From: Brevibacterium spongiae
GTDB taxonomy: Bacteria; Actinomycetota; Actinomycetes; Actinomycetales; Brevibacteriaceae
NCBI RefSeq assembly: GCF_026168515.1
Contig: NZ_CP093443.1
Location: 4,030,001-4,094,000, forward strand
Length of the DNA stretch: 64,000 bases
Direction: 5' to 3'
The notes under the pieces were generated by a model. That model worked only from the letters and a program-made list of their open reading frames with translations. It did not search any database and had not been told where the DNA came from. Positions 17,672 to 26,421 of this stretch are shown in pieces. Both the position numbers and the translations under genes were made by a program. How positions within the stretch are numbered: position 1 is the stretch's first letter; each line of letters opens with the position of its first letter.

Positions 17672-17716
17672 CGGACTATAGTCCGTATATGGCAGACATT
17701 ACCGGACCGCAGTCCG
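17672..17716. promoter_or_regulatory. Double TetR operator and overlapping divergent promoters
   Basis: Two copies of CGGAC-N4-GTCCG: a perfect palindrome CGGACTATAGTCCG (17672-17685) and CGGACCGCAGTCCG (17703-17716). Their centres are 31 bases apart, about three helical turns, as for two TetR dimers on one face. The centre of the first is TATAGT on both strands: plus 17677-17682, six bases before the tetR start; minus 17680-17675, suiting a short leader for qor. Binding would cover both promoters. The second copy lies inside the first codons of tetR. Confidence 0.75.
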
Positions 17717-18369
17717 TTTCTGGAAGAGGGGCCGAGAAGTTTCTCCCCCTGGCTCCCTCGCAGGCACCTCTGCGCGCCGATGCGCTGCGCAATCGACGCA
17801 AGATCCTCGATGCCGCGACCGCGCTCCTCGCCGAGAAAGGAGTGGACGGGCTGACGATGGACGAGCTGGCCAGGCGCGCAGGGGTTGGCAAGGGCACTCT
17901 CTACCGCAACTTCACGGACAAGCCCGGCATCGCCTCGGCACTGCTCGACGACCGAGTCAGGGACATGCACGCGAGAATGCTGCAGGGGCCGCCCCCTCTG
18001 GGCCCCGGAGCCTCGGGAGGCGAGCGCTTGAAGGCCTTCGTCGATGCCTACCTCAACCACATCGCGCGCAACCTCGATCTCGTCCTGCTCACCGAAAGCA
18101 GCTCTCCCAAGGGCCGGTTCGACCGGGAAGGCTACCCGTTCTGGCGGCGCCACGTGGAGATCCTCATCACCGAGATGTGGACGCTCGCGGAACCCGATTC
18201 GTCAGACGCGAACGCGCCCGAGCGTGAACTTATCCGGACCCGTGCCGAGGCGGTCATGGCGGTTCTCTCCGCCGCTCAGCTCGATCAGTGGCTCCACAGA
18301 CAAGGCCGCACACTCGACGAGCTCATCCCGCAGATTCAGACGATCGTCACCGCGATCGCCGCAGGGTAG
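17689..18369 (+). CDS. TetR/AcrR-family regulator of the quinone reductase gene
   Basis: 226 residues. After a variable 30-residue lead comes the TetR helix-turn-helix: 'RRKILDAATALLAEKGVDGLTM', 'ELARRAGVGKGTLYRNFTDK' in pieces at about 35-80. The C-terminal ligand domain includes 'LLTESSSPKGRF' and a closing 'LDELIPQIQTIV'. No ribosome site is present before ATG 17689, but a TATAGT -10 box ends six bases upstream, so the mRNA probably starts at the A of the ATG (leaderless). The overlapping palindromes suggest self-repression together with control of qor. Ligand unknown. Confidence 0.87.
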   Translation: MADITGPQSVSGRGAEKFLPLAPSQAPLRADALRNRRKILDAATALLAEKGVDGLTMDELARRAGVGKGTLYRNFTDKPGIASALLDDRVRDMHARMLQGPPPLGPGASGGERLKAFVDAYLNHIARNLDLVLLTESSSPKGRFDREGYPFWRRHVEILITEMWTLAEPDSSDANAPERELIRTRAEAVMAVLSAAQLDQWLHRQGRTLDELIPQIQTIVTAIAAG

Positions 18370-18461
18370 AGCCCGACACGCCGCTTCCCGGACCACACAG
18401 ACAACCCACGTTGCGAATAGAATGACAGATGTAATCCAGGTCACACTTCGAGGGAGCGCGC

Positions 18462-19400
18462 GTGGGCAAGTACATCCTCCGGCGTGTGCTGCTGATGATC
18501 CCGATCGTCCTCGGTGTCGCCACTCTGTCCTTCATCCTCATGAAGCTCGCACCCGGGGACCCCGCCGCCGCATATCTCGGCGACAAAGCCACCCCGGAGA
18601 ACGTCGCCCAGCTCCGTCATGCCTGGGGCCTCGACGAGCCGATGATCATTCAGTACTTCCAGTTCCTCGGCGGACTCCTCGTCGGTGACTTCGGGCAGTC
18701 GTTCATCTTCCAGACCTCGGTGGTCGAACTGCTGAAGCTGCGCATGCCGGCGACGCTGCTGCTCATGCTCGTCTCCCTGGTCTTCGCTGTCGTCATCTCC
18801 GTCCCGCTGTCCCTGTGGGTGGCCGCGACACGATCAGCCACCTCGGCGATCGTCTCCAGGGTCTTCGCCGCCACGGTCCAGGGCATGCCGGCATTCTTCG
18901 TCGGTACGCTGCTCATCCTCGTTCTCGGGGTGAGTCTGGGGATCTTCCCGGTCGGCGGCTACGGCAGCAGCTTCGGCGAACACCTCTACTCCCTCGTCCT
19001 GCCCGGCCTCGCGGTGGCACTGACGATCTGCCCCGTGCTCATCCGCAGCCTCACGGCTGCACTGAACGAATCGATGTCGGCCGAATACTCGAACTTCGCC
19101 CTGTCGAAGGGGCTGAGCAGGAAAAGAACCGTCATCGACTACGCGTTCCGCAACGCCGGGATCACGGGCATCTCGATCCTCGGCATTCAGGTCGGCCACC
19201 TCGTCGGGGGTGCCCTCGTCGTCGAGAACGTCTTCGCGATACCCGGCGTCGGATCACTCCTCATGGAGGCCGTCCTTGCTCGCGACTACGACGTCGTGCA
19301 GGCCCTGACGGTGATCTTCGGTGTGCTCGTCGTCCTCGTCTACCTGCTCACCGACATCGTCTACAGCCTCGTCGATCCGCGCGTGCGGTTGGGGGCATGA
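18462..19400 (+). CDS. Peptide-type ABC transporter permease, DppB/OppB-like
   Basis: 312 residues, six likely membrane helices. The DppB family start is clear ('YILRRVLLMIPIVLGVATLSFILMKLAPGDP' in form) and the ABC-binding loop before the fifth helix reads 'EYSNFALSKGLSRKRTVIDYAFRNAG'. It begins with GTG 18462 preceded by GAGGGAG. It is the first of five tightly packed genes (permease, permease, ATPase, ATPase, binding lipoprotein). A TAGAAT hexamer at 18418-18423 is a likely -10 box for the operon. Substrate unknown; the adjacent betaine-demethylase genes make a methylated amine or short peptide possible. Confidence 0.9.
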   Translation: MGKYILRRVLLMIPIVLGVATLSFILMKLAPGDPAAAYLGDKATPENVAQLRHAWGLDEPMIIQYFQFLGGLLVGDFGQSFIFQTSVVELLKLRMPATLLLMLVSLVFAVVISVPLSLWVAATRSATSAIVSRVFAATVQGMPAFFVGTLLILVLGVSLGIFPVGGYGSSFGEHLYSLVLPGLAVALTICPVLIRSLTAALNESMSAEYSNFALSKGLSRKRTVIDYAFRNAGITGISILGIQVGHLVGGALVVENVFAIPGVGSLLMEAVLARDYDVVQALTVIFGVLVVLVYLLTDIVYSLVDPRVRLGA

Positions 19401-20332
19401 TGACCGAGCCGATGACCTCCCCAGCACCCGGCGGACCCGGCGGCAAGCCCCCTCGGACCCGCGGCGGCACCGCCTCCCGTGCGACGCCGACCGCGCGATT
19501 CACCCTGCCCCTGCCGGCGTTCCTGCGCAGGCACAATCTGCAGCTGTGGATCGGTGCGGTCATCCTCGGGGCGATGGTGCTTCTGCTCGCCATCGGACCG
19601 CTCTTCGTCACCGATGACCCCAACCGGCAGGACCTGCTCAACACCTTCGCCCCGTCGTCGCTCGCACATCCTCTGGGCACGGATCAGCTCGGGCGCGACG
19701 TCCTCTCCCGGTTCCTCCATGGCGGGCGCATCGATCTCTTCGTCGCCGTCGTCGCCGTCATCGTACCCTTCCTCCTCGGCACCATCCTCGGTTCGCTGGC
19801 CGGCTACTTCGGCCGGTGGGTCGACATCGTCGTCATGCGCCTGGCCGACATCGTCTCGGCCTTCCCGTTCTACGTCCTCGTCATCGTGCTCGTCTTCGTC
19901 ATGGGCAACGGCATGGGCAGCATCTTCGTCGCCATCAGCGCCGTGTCCTGGGTGGCCTACGCCCGCATCGTGCGTGGTGAAGTGCTCGTCCTGAGAGAGC
20001 AGGAATTCATCTCCGCCTGCCGAGCCTCCGGCCTGAGCACACCACGGATCCTCGCCCGCCACGTCATCCCCAACACCGTCAGCCAGGGCATCATCTACGC
20101 GATGAGCGACATCGTCCTCAACATCGGAGTCGTCGTGACGCTGAGCTACTTCGGCATGGGCATCGTCCCGCCGACGGCCGACTGGGGGCAGATGATGAAT
20201 GACGGTCAGCAGTACATGGGCACCGGCAACTACGGACTCATCCTGTGGCCGGGCTTCGCCGTCGTCATCGTCTCCTTCGCCTTGGCGCTCATCGGCGACG
20301 GCCTGACGAACACACTGAAGCCGAAGAGGTGA
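19397..20332 (+). CDS. Peptide-type ABC transporter permease, DppC/OppC-like
   Basis: 311 residues. A disordered Pro/Gly/Thr-rich N-terminus (1-40) leads into five or six membrane helices. DppC marks: 'HPLGTDQLGRDVLSRFLHGGRIDLFVAV' in form, 'GYFGRWVDIVVMRLADIVSAFP', and the ATPase-contact loop 'QEFISACRASGLSTPRILARHVIPN' in form. The ATG at 19397 overlaps the end of the first permease gene (ATGA). It pairs with the DppB-like protein to form the channel. Confidence 0.9.
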   Translation: MMTEPMTSPAPGGPGGKPPRTRGGTASRATPTARFTLPLPAFLRRHNLQLWIGAVILGAMVLLLAIGPLFVTDDPNRQDLLNTFAPSSLAHPLGTDQLGRDVLSRFLHGGRIDLFVAVVAVIVPFLLGTILGSLAGYFGRWVDIVVMRLADIVSAFPFYVLVIVLVFVMGNGMGSIFVAISAVSWVAYARIVRGEVLVLREQEFISACRASGLSTPRILARHVIPNTVSQGIIYAMSDIVLNIGVVVTLSYFGMGIVPPTADWGQMMNDGQQYMGTGNYGLILWPGFAVVIVSFALALIGDGLTNTLKPKR

Positions 20333-20334
20333 CC

Positions 20335-21150
20335 ATGCCGATTCTCGAAGTGGACTCGCTCACCGTCGACATCGACGGAGAAGCCGGTCGGCGCCGGATC
20401 CTCGACGACGTGTCCATCAGCCTCGAAGCCGGTGAGCCGATGGGACTCGTCGGCGAATCGGGATCGGGCAAGTCGATGACCCTGCGCAGCATCCTCGGGA
20501 TGCTGCCGCCCGGCGCCACTGTCGTCGACGGGGAGATCCGCTTCCAGGGACGCAACATCCTCTCCTCCGGACCGGGCGGGAGGTTCGACCAGCGCATCCG
20601 CGGCACCGGCATCTCCATGGTGTTCCAGGAACCGGCCATCGCCCTCAACCCGGTGCTGAAGGTGGGGCGGCAGATCACCGATGCCATCGCCGAACGCAGA
20701 GGACTGTCGAAGAAGCAGGCGCACGACCTCGCCGTCGAACTCTTGGACCGAGTCGGCATCGCCGACCCCGACCGGCGAGCCTCGAACTACCCGTTCCAGC
20801 TCTCCGGAGGCATGCGCCAGCGCGTGATGATCGCGGCTGCGCTGGCTCAGGAACCACAGGTCCTGCTCTGTGACGAACCGACGACCGCGCTCGACGTGAC
20901 GATTCAGGCCCAGGTGCTCGACCTCTTCCGCAGCATGCAGCAGGACGAGGGGCTCGGCCTGCTCTACGTCACCCATGATCTCGCGGTCGTCGCTCAACTG
21001 TGCTCGAGCATCAGCGTGATGAAGGACGGACGGATCATCGAACGCGGTGAGCTGCAGAAGATCTTCGACGATCCGCAGGAGGAGTACACGCGCCGCCTGC
21101 TCGCCGCGACCCCGCGCATCGATGACACCGTCGCCGAGGAGACCCGATGA
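20335..21150 (+). CDS. ABC transporter ATPase, DppD/OppD-like
   Basis: 271 residues, one nucleotide-binding domain. Walker A 'GESGSGKSMT', Q-loop 'MVFQEPAIALNP', ABC signature 'LSGGMRQRVMIA', Walker B 'LLCDEPTTALD' and the switch histidine 'VTHDLAVVA' are all intact. The usual C-terminal oligopeptide extension with a cysteine-rich iron-sulfur-like region of some OppD proteins is short or absent. The start ATG 20335 is two bases after the previous stop, with GAGGTG upstream. It works as half of an ATPase pair with the following gene. Confidence 0.92.
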   Translation: MPILEVDSLTVDIDGEAGRRRILDDVSISLEAGEPMGLVGESGSGKSMTLRSILGMLPPGATVVDGEIRFQGRNILSSGPGGRFDQRIRGTGISMVFQEPAIALNPVLKVGRQITDAIAERRGLSKKQAHDLAVELLDRVGIADPDRRASNYPFQLSGGMRQRVMIAAALAQEPQVLLCDEPTTALDVTIQAQVLDLFRSMQQDEGLGLLYVTHDLAVVAQLCSSISVMKDGRIIERGELQKIFDDPQEEYTRRLLAATPRIDDTVAEETR

Positions 21151-21974
21151 CCGAGACCGAGACTCAGGCTTCGCCCGCACCAGCACTCGGACTGCACGCC
21201 GAGAACGTCACCGTCACCTTCGGCCATGGCGACCGGGCCTTCACTGCCGTCGACTCCGCCGATCTGCACGTGCGACCCGGCGAGATCGTCGGGCTGGTCG
21301 GCGAGTCGGGATCGGGAAAGTCGACGCTGTCACGCGTCATCTGCGGACTCCAGCGCGACTACGACGGAAAGGTGAGCATCGACGGCCGGGAGTTCGCGCA
21401 GAAGCGCACGAGCGCCCAATGGCGTGTCGTACAGATGGTCTTCCAGGATCCTTTCGCCTCCCTCGATCCCCGTTATACGGTTCGGGCGACCCTCGTCGAG
21501 GTGATCCGCCATCACCGTCTCGCCTCTGGGGCCGCACTGCGGGACCGGTGCCGGCAGCTCATGGAGATGGTGCGTCTGCCCGAGGAATTCCTCGACCGCA
21601 CACCGACCGCCATGTCGGGCGGGCAGAGGCAGCGGGTGGCGATTGCCCGAGCACTGGCCGTCGAACCCAACGTCATCGTCGCCGACGAGGCGGTCTCCGC
21701 GCTCGATGTCAGCGTTCAGGCGGAGATCGTCGCACTCTTCGCCCGACTGCGCGAGGAGCTCGATCTGTCGATCCTCTTCATCTCCCATGATCTGGCCGTC
21801 GTCAAGAAGCTGTGCGAGAGGATCTACGTCATCCACCACGGCCGCCTCGTCGAGGAGAACACCACCGAGGCGATCTTCGCCTCCCCGCGCGACGACTACA
21901 CGAAGACTCTGCTGGAGGCGATCCCCAGCTTCGACAGCGCCTACCTCGATCGGATTCGAGGAGGAGAACGATGA
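21147..21974 (+). CDS. ABC transporter ATPase, DppF/OppF-like
   Basis: 275 residues. Walker A 'GESGSGKSTLSRV', Q-loop 'MVFQDPFASLDPRYTV' (the S-L-x-P form is typical of DppF), signature 'MSGGQRQRVAIA', Walker B 'VIVADEAVSALD' and 'ISHDLAVVK'. The start overlaps the stop of the DppD-like gene (ATGA). Partner ATPase of that gene. An acidic glycine-rich end overlaps the start of the binding-protein gene by four bases. Confidence 0.92.
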   Translation: MTETETQASPAPALGLHAENVTVTFGHGDRAFTAVDSADLHVRPGEIVGLVGESGSGKSTLSRVICGLQRDYDGKVSIDGREFAQKRTSAQWRVVQMVFQDPFASLDPRYTVRATLVEVIRHHRLASGAALRDRCRQLMEMVRLPEEFLDRTPTAMSGGQRQRVAIARALAVEPNVIVADEAVSALDVSVQAEIVALFARLREELDLSILFISHDLAVVKKLCERIYVIHHGRLVEENTTEAIFASPRDDYTKTLLEAIPSFDSAYLDRIRGGER

Positions 21975-23515
21975 TGCGCACACGCTTCGGCGCAATGACT
22001 GCCGCGCTCTGCGCCTGCCTACTCGTCCTCGCCGGGTGCGGCTCGGGCGGTGAGAAGACTGTACGGCCCGGAGGCGATCTCGTCTTCGCTCGCGCCGCCG
22101 ATGCCACCACTCTCCTGCCCCCGACGACGACCCAGAACGAAGACATCTGGACGCTGCAGCAGGTGTATGAGACTCTCACGCTCAACAAACCCGATGGGAC
22201 CGGAGTCGAACCGGGTCTGGCCACGGACTGGGAGGAGTCGGAGGACAAGCTGTCGTGGACGTTCCATCTGCGCGAAGGGGTCAAGTTCCACAGCGGCAAG
22301 GAGCTCGACGCCGACGACGTCGTCTTTTCGCTCAACTATGCCCGCGATCAAGAGGATGAGAACAACCTCTGGGCGGCCGAATTCGACCCGATCAAAGACG
22401 TGAAGAAAGTTGATGACAGCACTGTGCGCATCGACCTGTCACAACCGTGGGGTCCATTGCCGAGCTATATGGCGCTGTTCGCCGCGTCGATCTATCCCGA
22501 CGACTTCGGAGGCCACGATGCCGAGTACATGGCCGCGCATGCCGACGGCACGGGACCGTTCAAGGTCGATAAGTGGAACAAGGGGCAGAGCCTCAAACTC
22601 GTGAAGAACCCGGACTATTGGGAGAAGGGCGTCCCCTCGCTGGATTCCGTGACGTTCAATGTCGTCAGCGAGGACAACACGCGCCGCCTGCAGCTGCTCG
22701 GTGGGCAGGCCGACATCAATCAGGAACCGGCACCGTTGAGTATGAGTCAGCTCTCCCGCTCCCAGGACATCAACGCCCAGGCGTTCACTTCGACGAAGAT
22801 CCTCTACTTCAACCTCAACAACAAGGAGAAGGGCCTCGACGACCCCAAGCTGCGGCGCGCGATGTCCTACGCCATCGACCGGGAGTCCATCGTCGAGGTG
22901 GTCTACGCCGGATACGCCGAACCCGCCACTTCATTCATCTCCCCCGGTCTCTCCGGACACTCGGACGACGTCGACAGCAGCCAGTTCGATATGGAGAAGG
23001 CCAAGCAGCTGGTCAAGGAGTCCGATCACCCCGACGGCATCGACATCACGATCCAGATTCCGTCGGGAGTGCCCGATCGTGAGCTTCTCGCCCAGATCGC
23101 TCAGCAGGCCTGGCAGGACATCGGCCTGCGCGTTCGCGTCCAGAAGCTCGACGACGCGACGCTGACGACGAATCGGACGAACGGTGACTTCCAAGTCCAG
23201 GTCAGCTATGCGACCTCGGACGTCTCCGACACTTCGCAGATGATCAACTTCCTCGCCATCACCGACGACTCCGGAATCCGATCAGGGTACGCGAATCCCC
23301 AGGTGGAGAAGTGGGCGGAGGAAGCCGTGGCAGAGGAGGATCCGGACAAGCAGAACGAACTGTATGCCGAGATCCAACAGAAGGTCGCCGACGAAGCCCC
23401 GATCGTCCCGATTGCCTACCAGAAGGCGCTGTACGGGATGAGCAGAGACGTCGTGGACTTCCAGCCCTACGTCCTCGGCACCTACGGGCTGAAGGAGACG
23501 AAGCTCAAGCACTGA
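21971..23515 (+). CDS. ABC transporter substrate-binding lipoprotein, DppA/OppA-like (SBP family 5)
   Basis: 514 residues. A lipoprotein signal with lipobox 'LVLAGC' (C23) anchors it on the outer face of the membrane. The mature part is a family 5 binding protein: 'LATDWEESEDKLSWTFHLREGVKFHSG' in form, 'ADDVVFSLNYARD', 'DGTGPFKVDKW' and 'LRRAMSYAIDRE'. Two adjacent ATGs (21971, 21974) are possible starts, with GAGGAG just upstream. Placing the binding protein last in the operon is less usual than first. The gene ends eight bases from the convergent reductase gene, with no terminator between. Confidence 0.9.
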   Translation: MMRTRFGAMTAALCACLLVLAGCGSGGEKTVRPGGDLVFARAADATTLLPPTTTQNEDIWTLQQVYETLTLNKPDGTGVEPGLATDWEESEDKLSWTFHLREGVKFHSGKELDADDVVFSLNYARDQEDENNLWAAEFDPIKDVKKVDDSTVRIDLSQPWGPLPSYMALFAASIYPDDFGGHDAEYMAAHADGTGPFKVDKWNKGQSLKLVKNPDYWEKGVPSLDSVTFNVVSEDNTRRLQLLGGQADINQEPAPLSMSQLSRSQDINAQAFTSTKILYFNLNNKEKGLDDPKLRRAMSYAIDRESIVEVVYAGYAEPATSFISPGLSGHSDDVDSSQFDMEKAKQLVKESDHPDGIDITIQIPSGVPDRELLAQIAQQAWQDIGLRVRVQKLDDATLTTNRTNGDFQVQVSYATSDVSDTSQMINFLAITDDSGIRSGYANPQVEKWAEEAVAEEDPDKQNELYAEIQQKVADEAPIVPIAYQKALYGMSRDVVDFQPYVLGTYGLKETKLKH

Positions 23516-23523
23516 GCCGCTGC

Positions 23524-24855
23524 TCAGCGTTCGACGACGAGGTCGGTCAGCGGGGTCGAGCAGCAGGGCAGGAACATTCCGGCGGCGATCTCCTTCGGTC
23601 GGATCCCTCCGGCGTGCTTCATCTCGACCTCACCGCTGACGAGGACGGACTTGCAGGTTCCGCAGGCACCTTCCGAGCAGGACGAGGGCATCGACAGACC
23701 CGCATCCAGAGCAGAGTCGAGGACTGTCGTGGACTCATCGCAGTCGACCACGCGCCCGGAGACCGTGAACTCGACCGAATGGCACACACCCGTGACTCCG
23801 GCGACGCCTCCCGCGGCCTCGGCCCTCGCCTCGGCCCTGGCCAACCGGTCGGCAGGTGAGGTCGCGAAGACGAATGATTCCTCATGCGTCCGAGCCTGCG
23901 GCACTCCCGCCTCGGCGAGCAGGGGACGCACCGCGTCCATATAGGGGCCCGGCCCGCACACGAAGGTCTCGCGGTCGGCCGCGTCGGGGACCGCCTCGGC
24001 GAGGGTGTCCGCATCGATCCGCCCGCGCCGACCCGCCCACGTCTCCGACTCCCCGTCGCGGGAGCAGAGGATGGTGACGCTGACCCCGGCGACTTCGGCG
24101 AGCTGTTCGAGCTCGGCGCGGAAGATGATGTCGACCGGCGTCGAGGCGCTGTGGACGAAGGCGATGTCGGTGCCGTACCCGCCCTGCCGGGCCAGCAGGC
24201 TGCGCACCATCGCCATGATCGGGGTGATTCCGGAGCCGGCGGAGAGGAAGAGGTGACGTTCGGCCTGGTGGAAGTTGGTGCTGAAGAGCCCGTAGGGCCC
24301 GTCGACGTGGAGATGATCGCCGACCTGCACGAAGTCGTGCAGGTGGGTCGACACCGCTCCCCCGGCCACGCGCTTGACCGTGATGGTGAAGATGTTCGTG
24401 CCGAAGGGCGCCGAGGAGATCGAGTAGCAGCGCTCGAGTCCGAGCTCGGGGATGCGCATCGTCACGTACTGGCCAGGAGCGAAGTCGACGACGGACATCC
24501 ATCCGGCTCGCAGCTCGAAGGTCTTCACGTCGCGGGTGACCTGGGTGATGCCGGTGACCTCGACGGGGCCGGTGAGCAGTTCCGGGTCGAGCGGCGTCTC
24601 CGCCACAACGGCCAGTTGGCCCGTCTGAGCAGGCGGTTCGACCGGGGTGATCGCGGCCGGGTGAGCGGGTACGGGGCCAGAAGCTGCAGGAGCGATCGGG
24701 GCCGCCTGTGCAGGCCAGTCGGCCCACGTCCGCCCGGTCTTCGCGGGCACACGGAAGGTCGCCTTGCTCAGGGGCATCGCAGTGTCTGGGTTCCCGGCCG
24801 CTGATGCTGCCGCACCGGCACGCTGAGAAGTGAATGTCGAGTGACGATACCTCAT
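23524..24855 (-). CDS. gbcB: Ferredoxin-type reductase of a Rieske oxygenase (GbcB-like)
   Basis: 443 residues. A long low-complexity N-terminus (1-90, Ala/Pro-rich) precedes an FAD/NAD module ('RCYSISSAPF' for FAD, 'GSGITPIMAMV' for NAD, 'FVCGPGPYMDAV') and a C-terminal plant-type [2Fe-2S] domain with 'CSEGACGTCKS' and a fourth cysteine in 'FLPCCS'. This order (FAD, NAD, 2Fe-2S) matches the reductase of glycine-betaine and proline-betaine demethylases. It passes electrons from NAD(P)H to the oxygenase encoded just upstream; the two genes overlap by four bases. It is transcribed leftwards and meets the ABC operon tail to tail. Confidence 0.86.
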   Translation of the reverse strand: MRYRHSTFTSQRAGAAASAAGNPDTAMPLSKATFRVPAKTGRTWADWPAQAAPIAPAASGPVPAHPAAITPVEPPAQTGQLAVVAETPLDPELLTGPVEVTGITQVTRDVKTFELRAGWMSVVDFAPGQYVTMRIPELGLERCYSISSAPFGTNIFTITVKRVAGGAVSTHLHDFVQVGDHLHVDGPYGLFSTNFHQAERHLFLSAGSGITPIMAMVRSLLARQGGYGTDIAFVHSASTPVDIIFRAELEQLAEVAGVSVTILCSRDGESETWAGRRGRIDADTLAEAVPDAADRETFVCGPGPYMDAVRPLLAEAGVPQARTHEESFVFATSPADRLARAEARAEAAGGVAGVTGVCHSVEFTVSGRVVDCDESTTVLDSALDAGLSMPSSCSEGACGTCKSVLVSGEVEMKHAGGIRPKEIAAGMFLPCCSTPLTDLVVER

Positions 24856-26264
24856 GATGAACTCGCCTCCGTCCGTGTTTCATTCGCCCGAGCCCCGGCT
24901 GCCTGCGACCCGGTGGGTCGCACCCCGGTCGACCACGCGCGGCTCACCAGTGCGTCCCGATGGGCCTTGAGCCGCTCGATGTACCAGGTGACGAAGTCGT
25001 CGACCTGCGATTCGGTCGGTGCGTAGGGGCCGGGCTCATATGCCGGTGACGAGATCCCCAGGTGCCCGCGCTCGCAGAAGGTCGCGTCCTGTTCGTTCGT
25101 CTTGATCCACACCGTCGTGAGATTGTCGAGGTCGTAGTCGACGCCCTCTTCCGCATCGGCATGGACGAGCCAGGTCGTGCGCACGAGCGTCTTGTCCTCG
25201 GCGAGCGGCAGCAGGCTGAACGTCACCACGTGGTCGCCCATCGCGTGGAACCACATGTTCGGCTGCACGTGCAGCGAGGCCCGGCCGAGGACGAAGGTGT
25301 CCAAGTCGCCCAACAGCTTCGCCGAGGCGGCCGATCCGTCCATCGTGTACGACTCACCCTGCCCGTCGAGGGCTGCCCGTTCGATCCGAAATCCGGTGGG
25401 ACGTCCGCTGAGTTCCTCGACGAGCGCGTAGGGCAGGCCGTTGCGGTCGCAATTGGCGTGCAGCTGCGCCTCGGCGTCGAGGAACCGCTGGTAGGCAGGC
25501 TGCAGTCGCTTGGGGATCTCTTCGGGCTCGTACCCGTAGGTGGGGAAGAACGTGCAGGTCAGCTCCGGGTGCCCGGCCTCGCAGTGATAGCACTCGCGGT
25601 TGTTCTCCATGACGAGCTTCCAGTTCGAGTCCTCGATGAGGTCGACCTGCGCGGCGACCTTCGTCCCGGCGATGTCGTGCCCCCTCAGATAGGGCTCGAC
25701 GACCGCGGCCACCTCATCGATGTCGTCCGGCGGGTTCGGGCTGAGGCAGATGAAGATCAGCCCGCCGATGACGCGGACGTTGACCGAGCGCAGGGAGAAG
25801 CAGGTCCGGTCGAAGCCAGGGGCCTGGACTCCCGCGGAGATGAGTTCGCCGGCCGGGGTGTAGGTCCACTGGTGGTATCCGCACACGATGTTGCCCACCG
25901 ATCCGGACAGGTCGTTGAGCAGCCGGGTGCCGCGGTGGCGGCAGACATTGTGATGGGCGCGGATCTCGTCATCGTCGTCGCGGATGACGATGACTGAGTA
26001 GGTGCCGATGTCGATCGTGAGGTAGTCGCCGGCCTCGGGCACCTCAGCGGTCGAGGCGACGAAGATCCATGTCGAGGCGAAGATCGCCTCGACATCGCGA
26101 GCGAAGAACTCGGGACTGATGTAGAAGGGCGCCGCCAGCGAGTATCCGGGCACCCTCTCGTCGATGAGCCGATCGATGTCGGTCCGCCCGTGCCCACCCG
26201 ATCCGGCCGCACCATGGCTGCTCGCGCTGGAATCGATTCTCTTCTGCTCTGGTGCCAGAGTCAA
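24852..26264 (-). CDS. gbcA: Rieske non-haem iron oxygenase alpha subunit (betaine demethylase type, GbcA-like)
   Basis: About 470 residues. The Rieske cluster ligands are in 'CRHRGTRL' and 'CGYHQWTYTPAG'. The mononuclear iron site is in the C-terminal half near 'ENNRECYHCEAGHPEL', a motif shared with glycine-betaine monooxygenase GbcA, Stc2-type proline-betaine demethylases and carnitine oxygenase. It would oxidise an N-methyl group, releasing formaldehyde. The start is uncertain: there is no ATG in the right place; I use TTG 26264 with GAGG eleven bases upstream, and GTG 26273 is an alternative. The frame is open further back but that part runs into the divergent LysR gene. Glycine betaine or proline betaine are the best substrate guesses. 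Confidence 0.83.
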   Translation of the reverse strand: MTLAPEQKRIDSSASSHGAAGSGGHGRTDIDRLIDERVPGYSLAAPFYISPEFFARDVEAIFASTWIFVASTAEVPEAGDYLTIDIGTYSVIVIRDDDDEIRAHHNVCRHRGTRLLNDLSGSVGNIVCGYHQWTYTPAGELISAGVQAPGFDRTCFSLRSVNVRVIGGLIFICLSPNPPDDIDEVAAVVEPYLRGHDIAGTKVAAQVDLIEDSNWKLVMENNRECYHCEAGHPELTCTFFPTYGYEPEEIPKRLQPAYQRFLDAEAQLHANCDRNGLPYALVEELSGRPTGFRIERAALDGQGESYTMDGSAASAKLLGDLDTFVLGRASLHVQPNMWFHAMGDHVVTFSLLPLAEDKTLVRTTWLVHADAEEGVDYDLDNLTTVWIKTNEQDATFCERGHLGISSPAYEPGPYAPTESQVDDFVTWYIERLKAHRDALVSRAWSTGVRPTGSQAAGARANETRTEASSS

Positions 26265-26406
26265 TTCGTCCACCACCTCATCGTGATCGTGTCGGCCGCT
26301 TCTCTGACCGGACGCTGAGCCCGCGGCGACCTCGGAGTTCGTGCTCCTGCCCCCAGTGTCCGCCAGAGTTTTGCTGAAGAAAAGCGAATCTTCTTCATCC
26401 GAAACG

Positions 26407-26421
26407 TGCAATACTATTGCA
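26407..26421. promoter_or_regulatory. Perfect palindrome at the LysR start, probable operator
   Basis: TGCAATA-C-TATTGCA, seven bases each side of a single centre base, ends on the A of the LysR start codon. The surrounding 60 bases are the AT-richest part of this divergent gap. It has a TACTAT hexamer on the plus strand and TAGTAT on the minus strand, either of which could be a -10. Binding here would control both lysR and gbcA. Confidence 0.55.
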
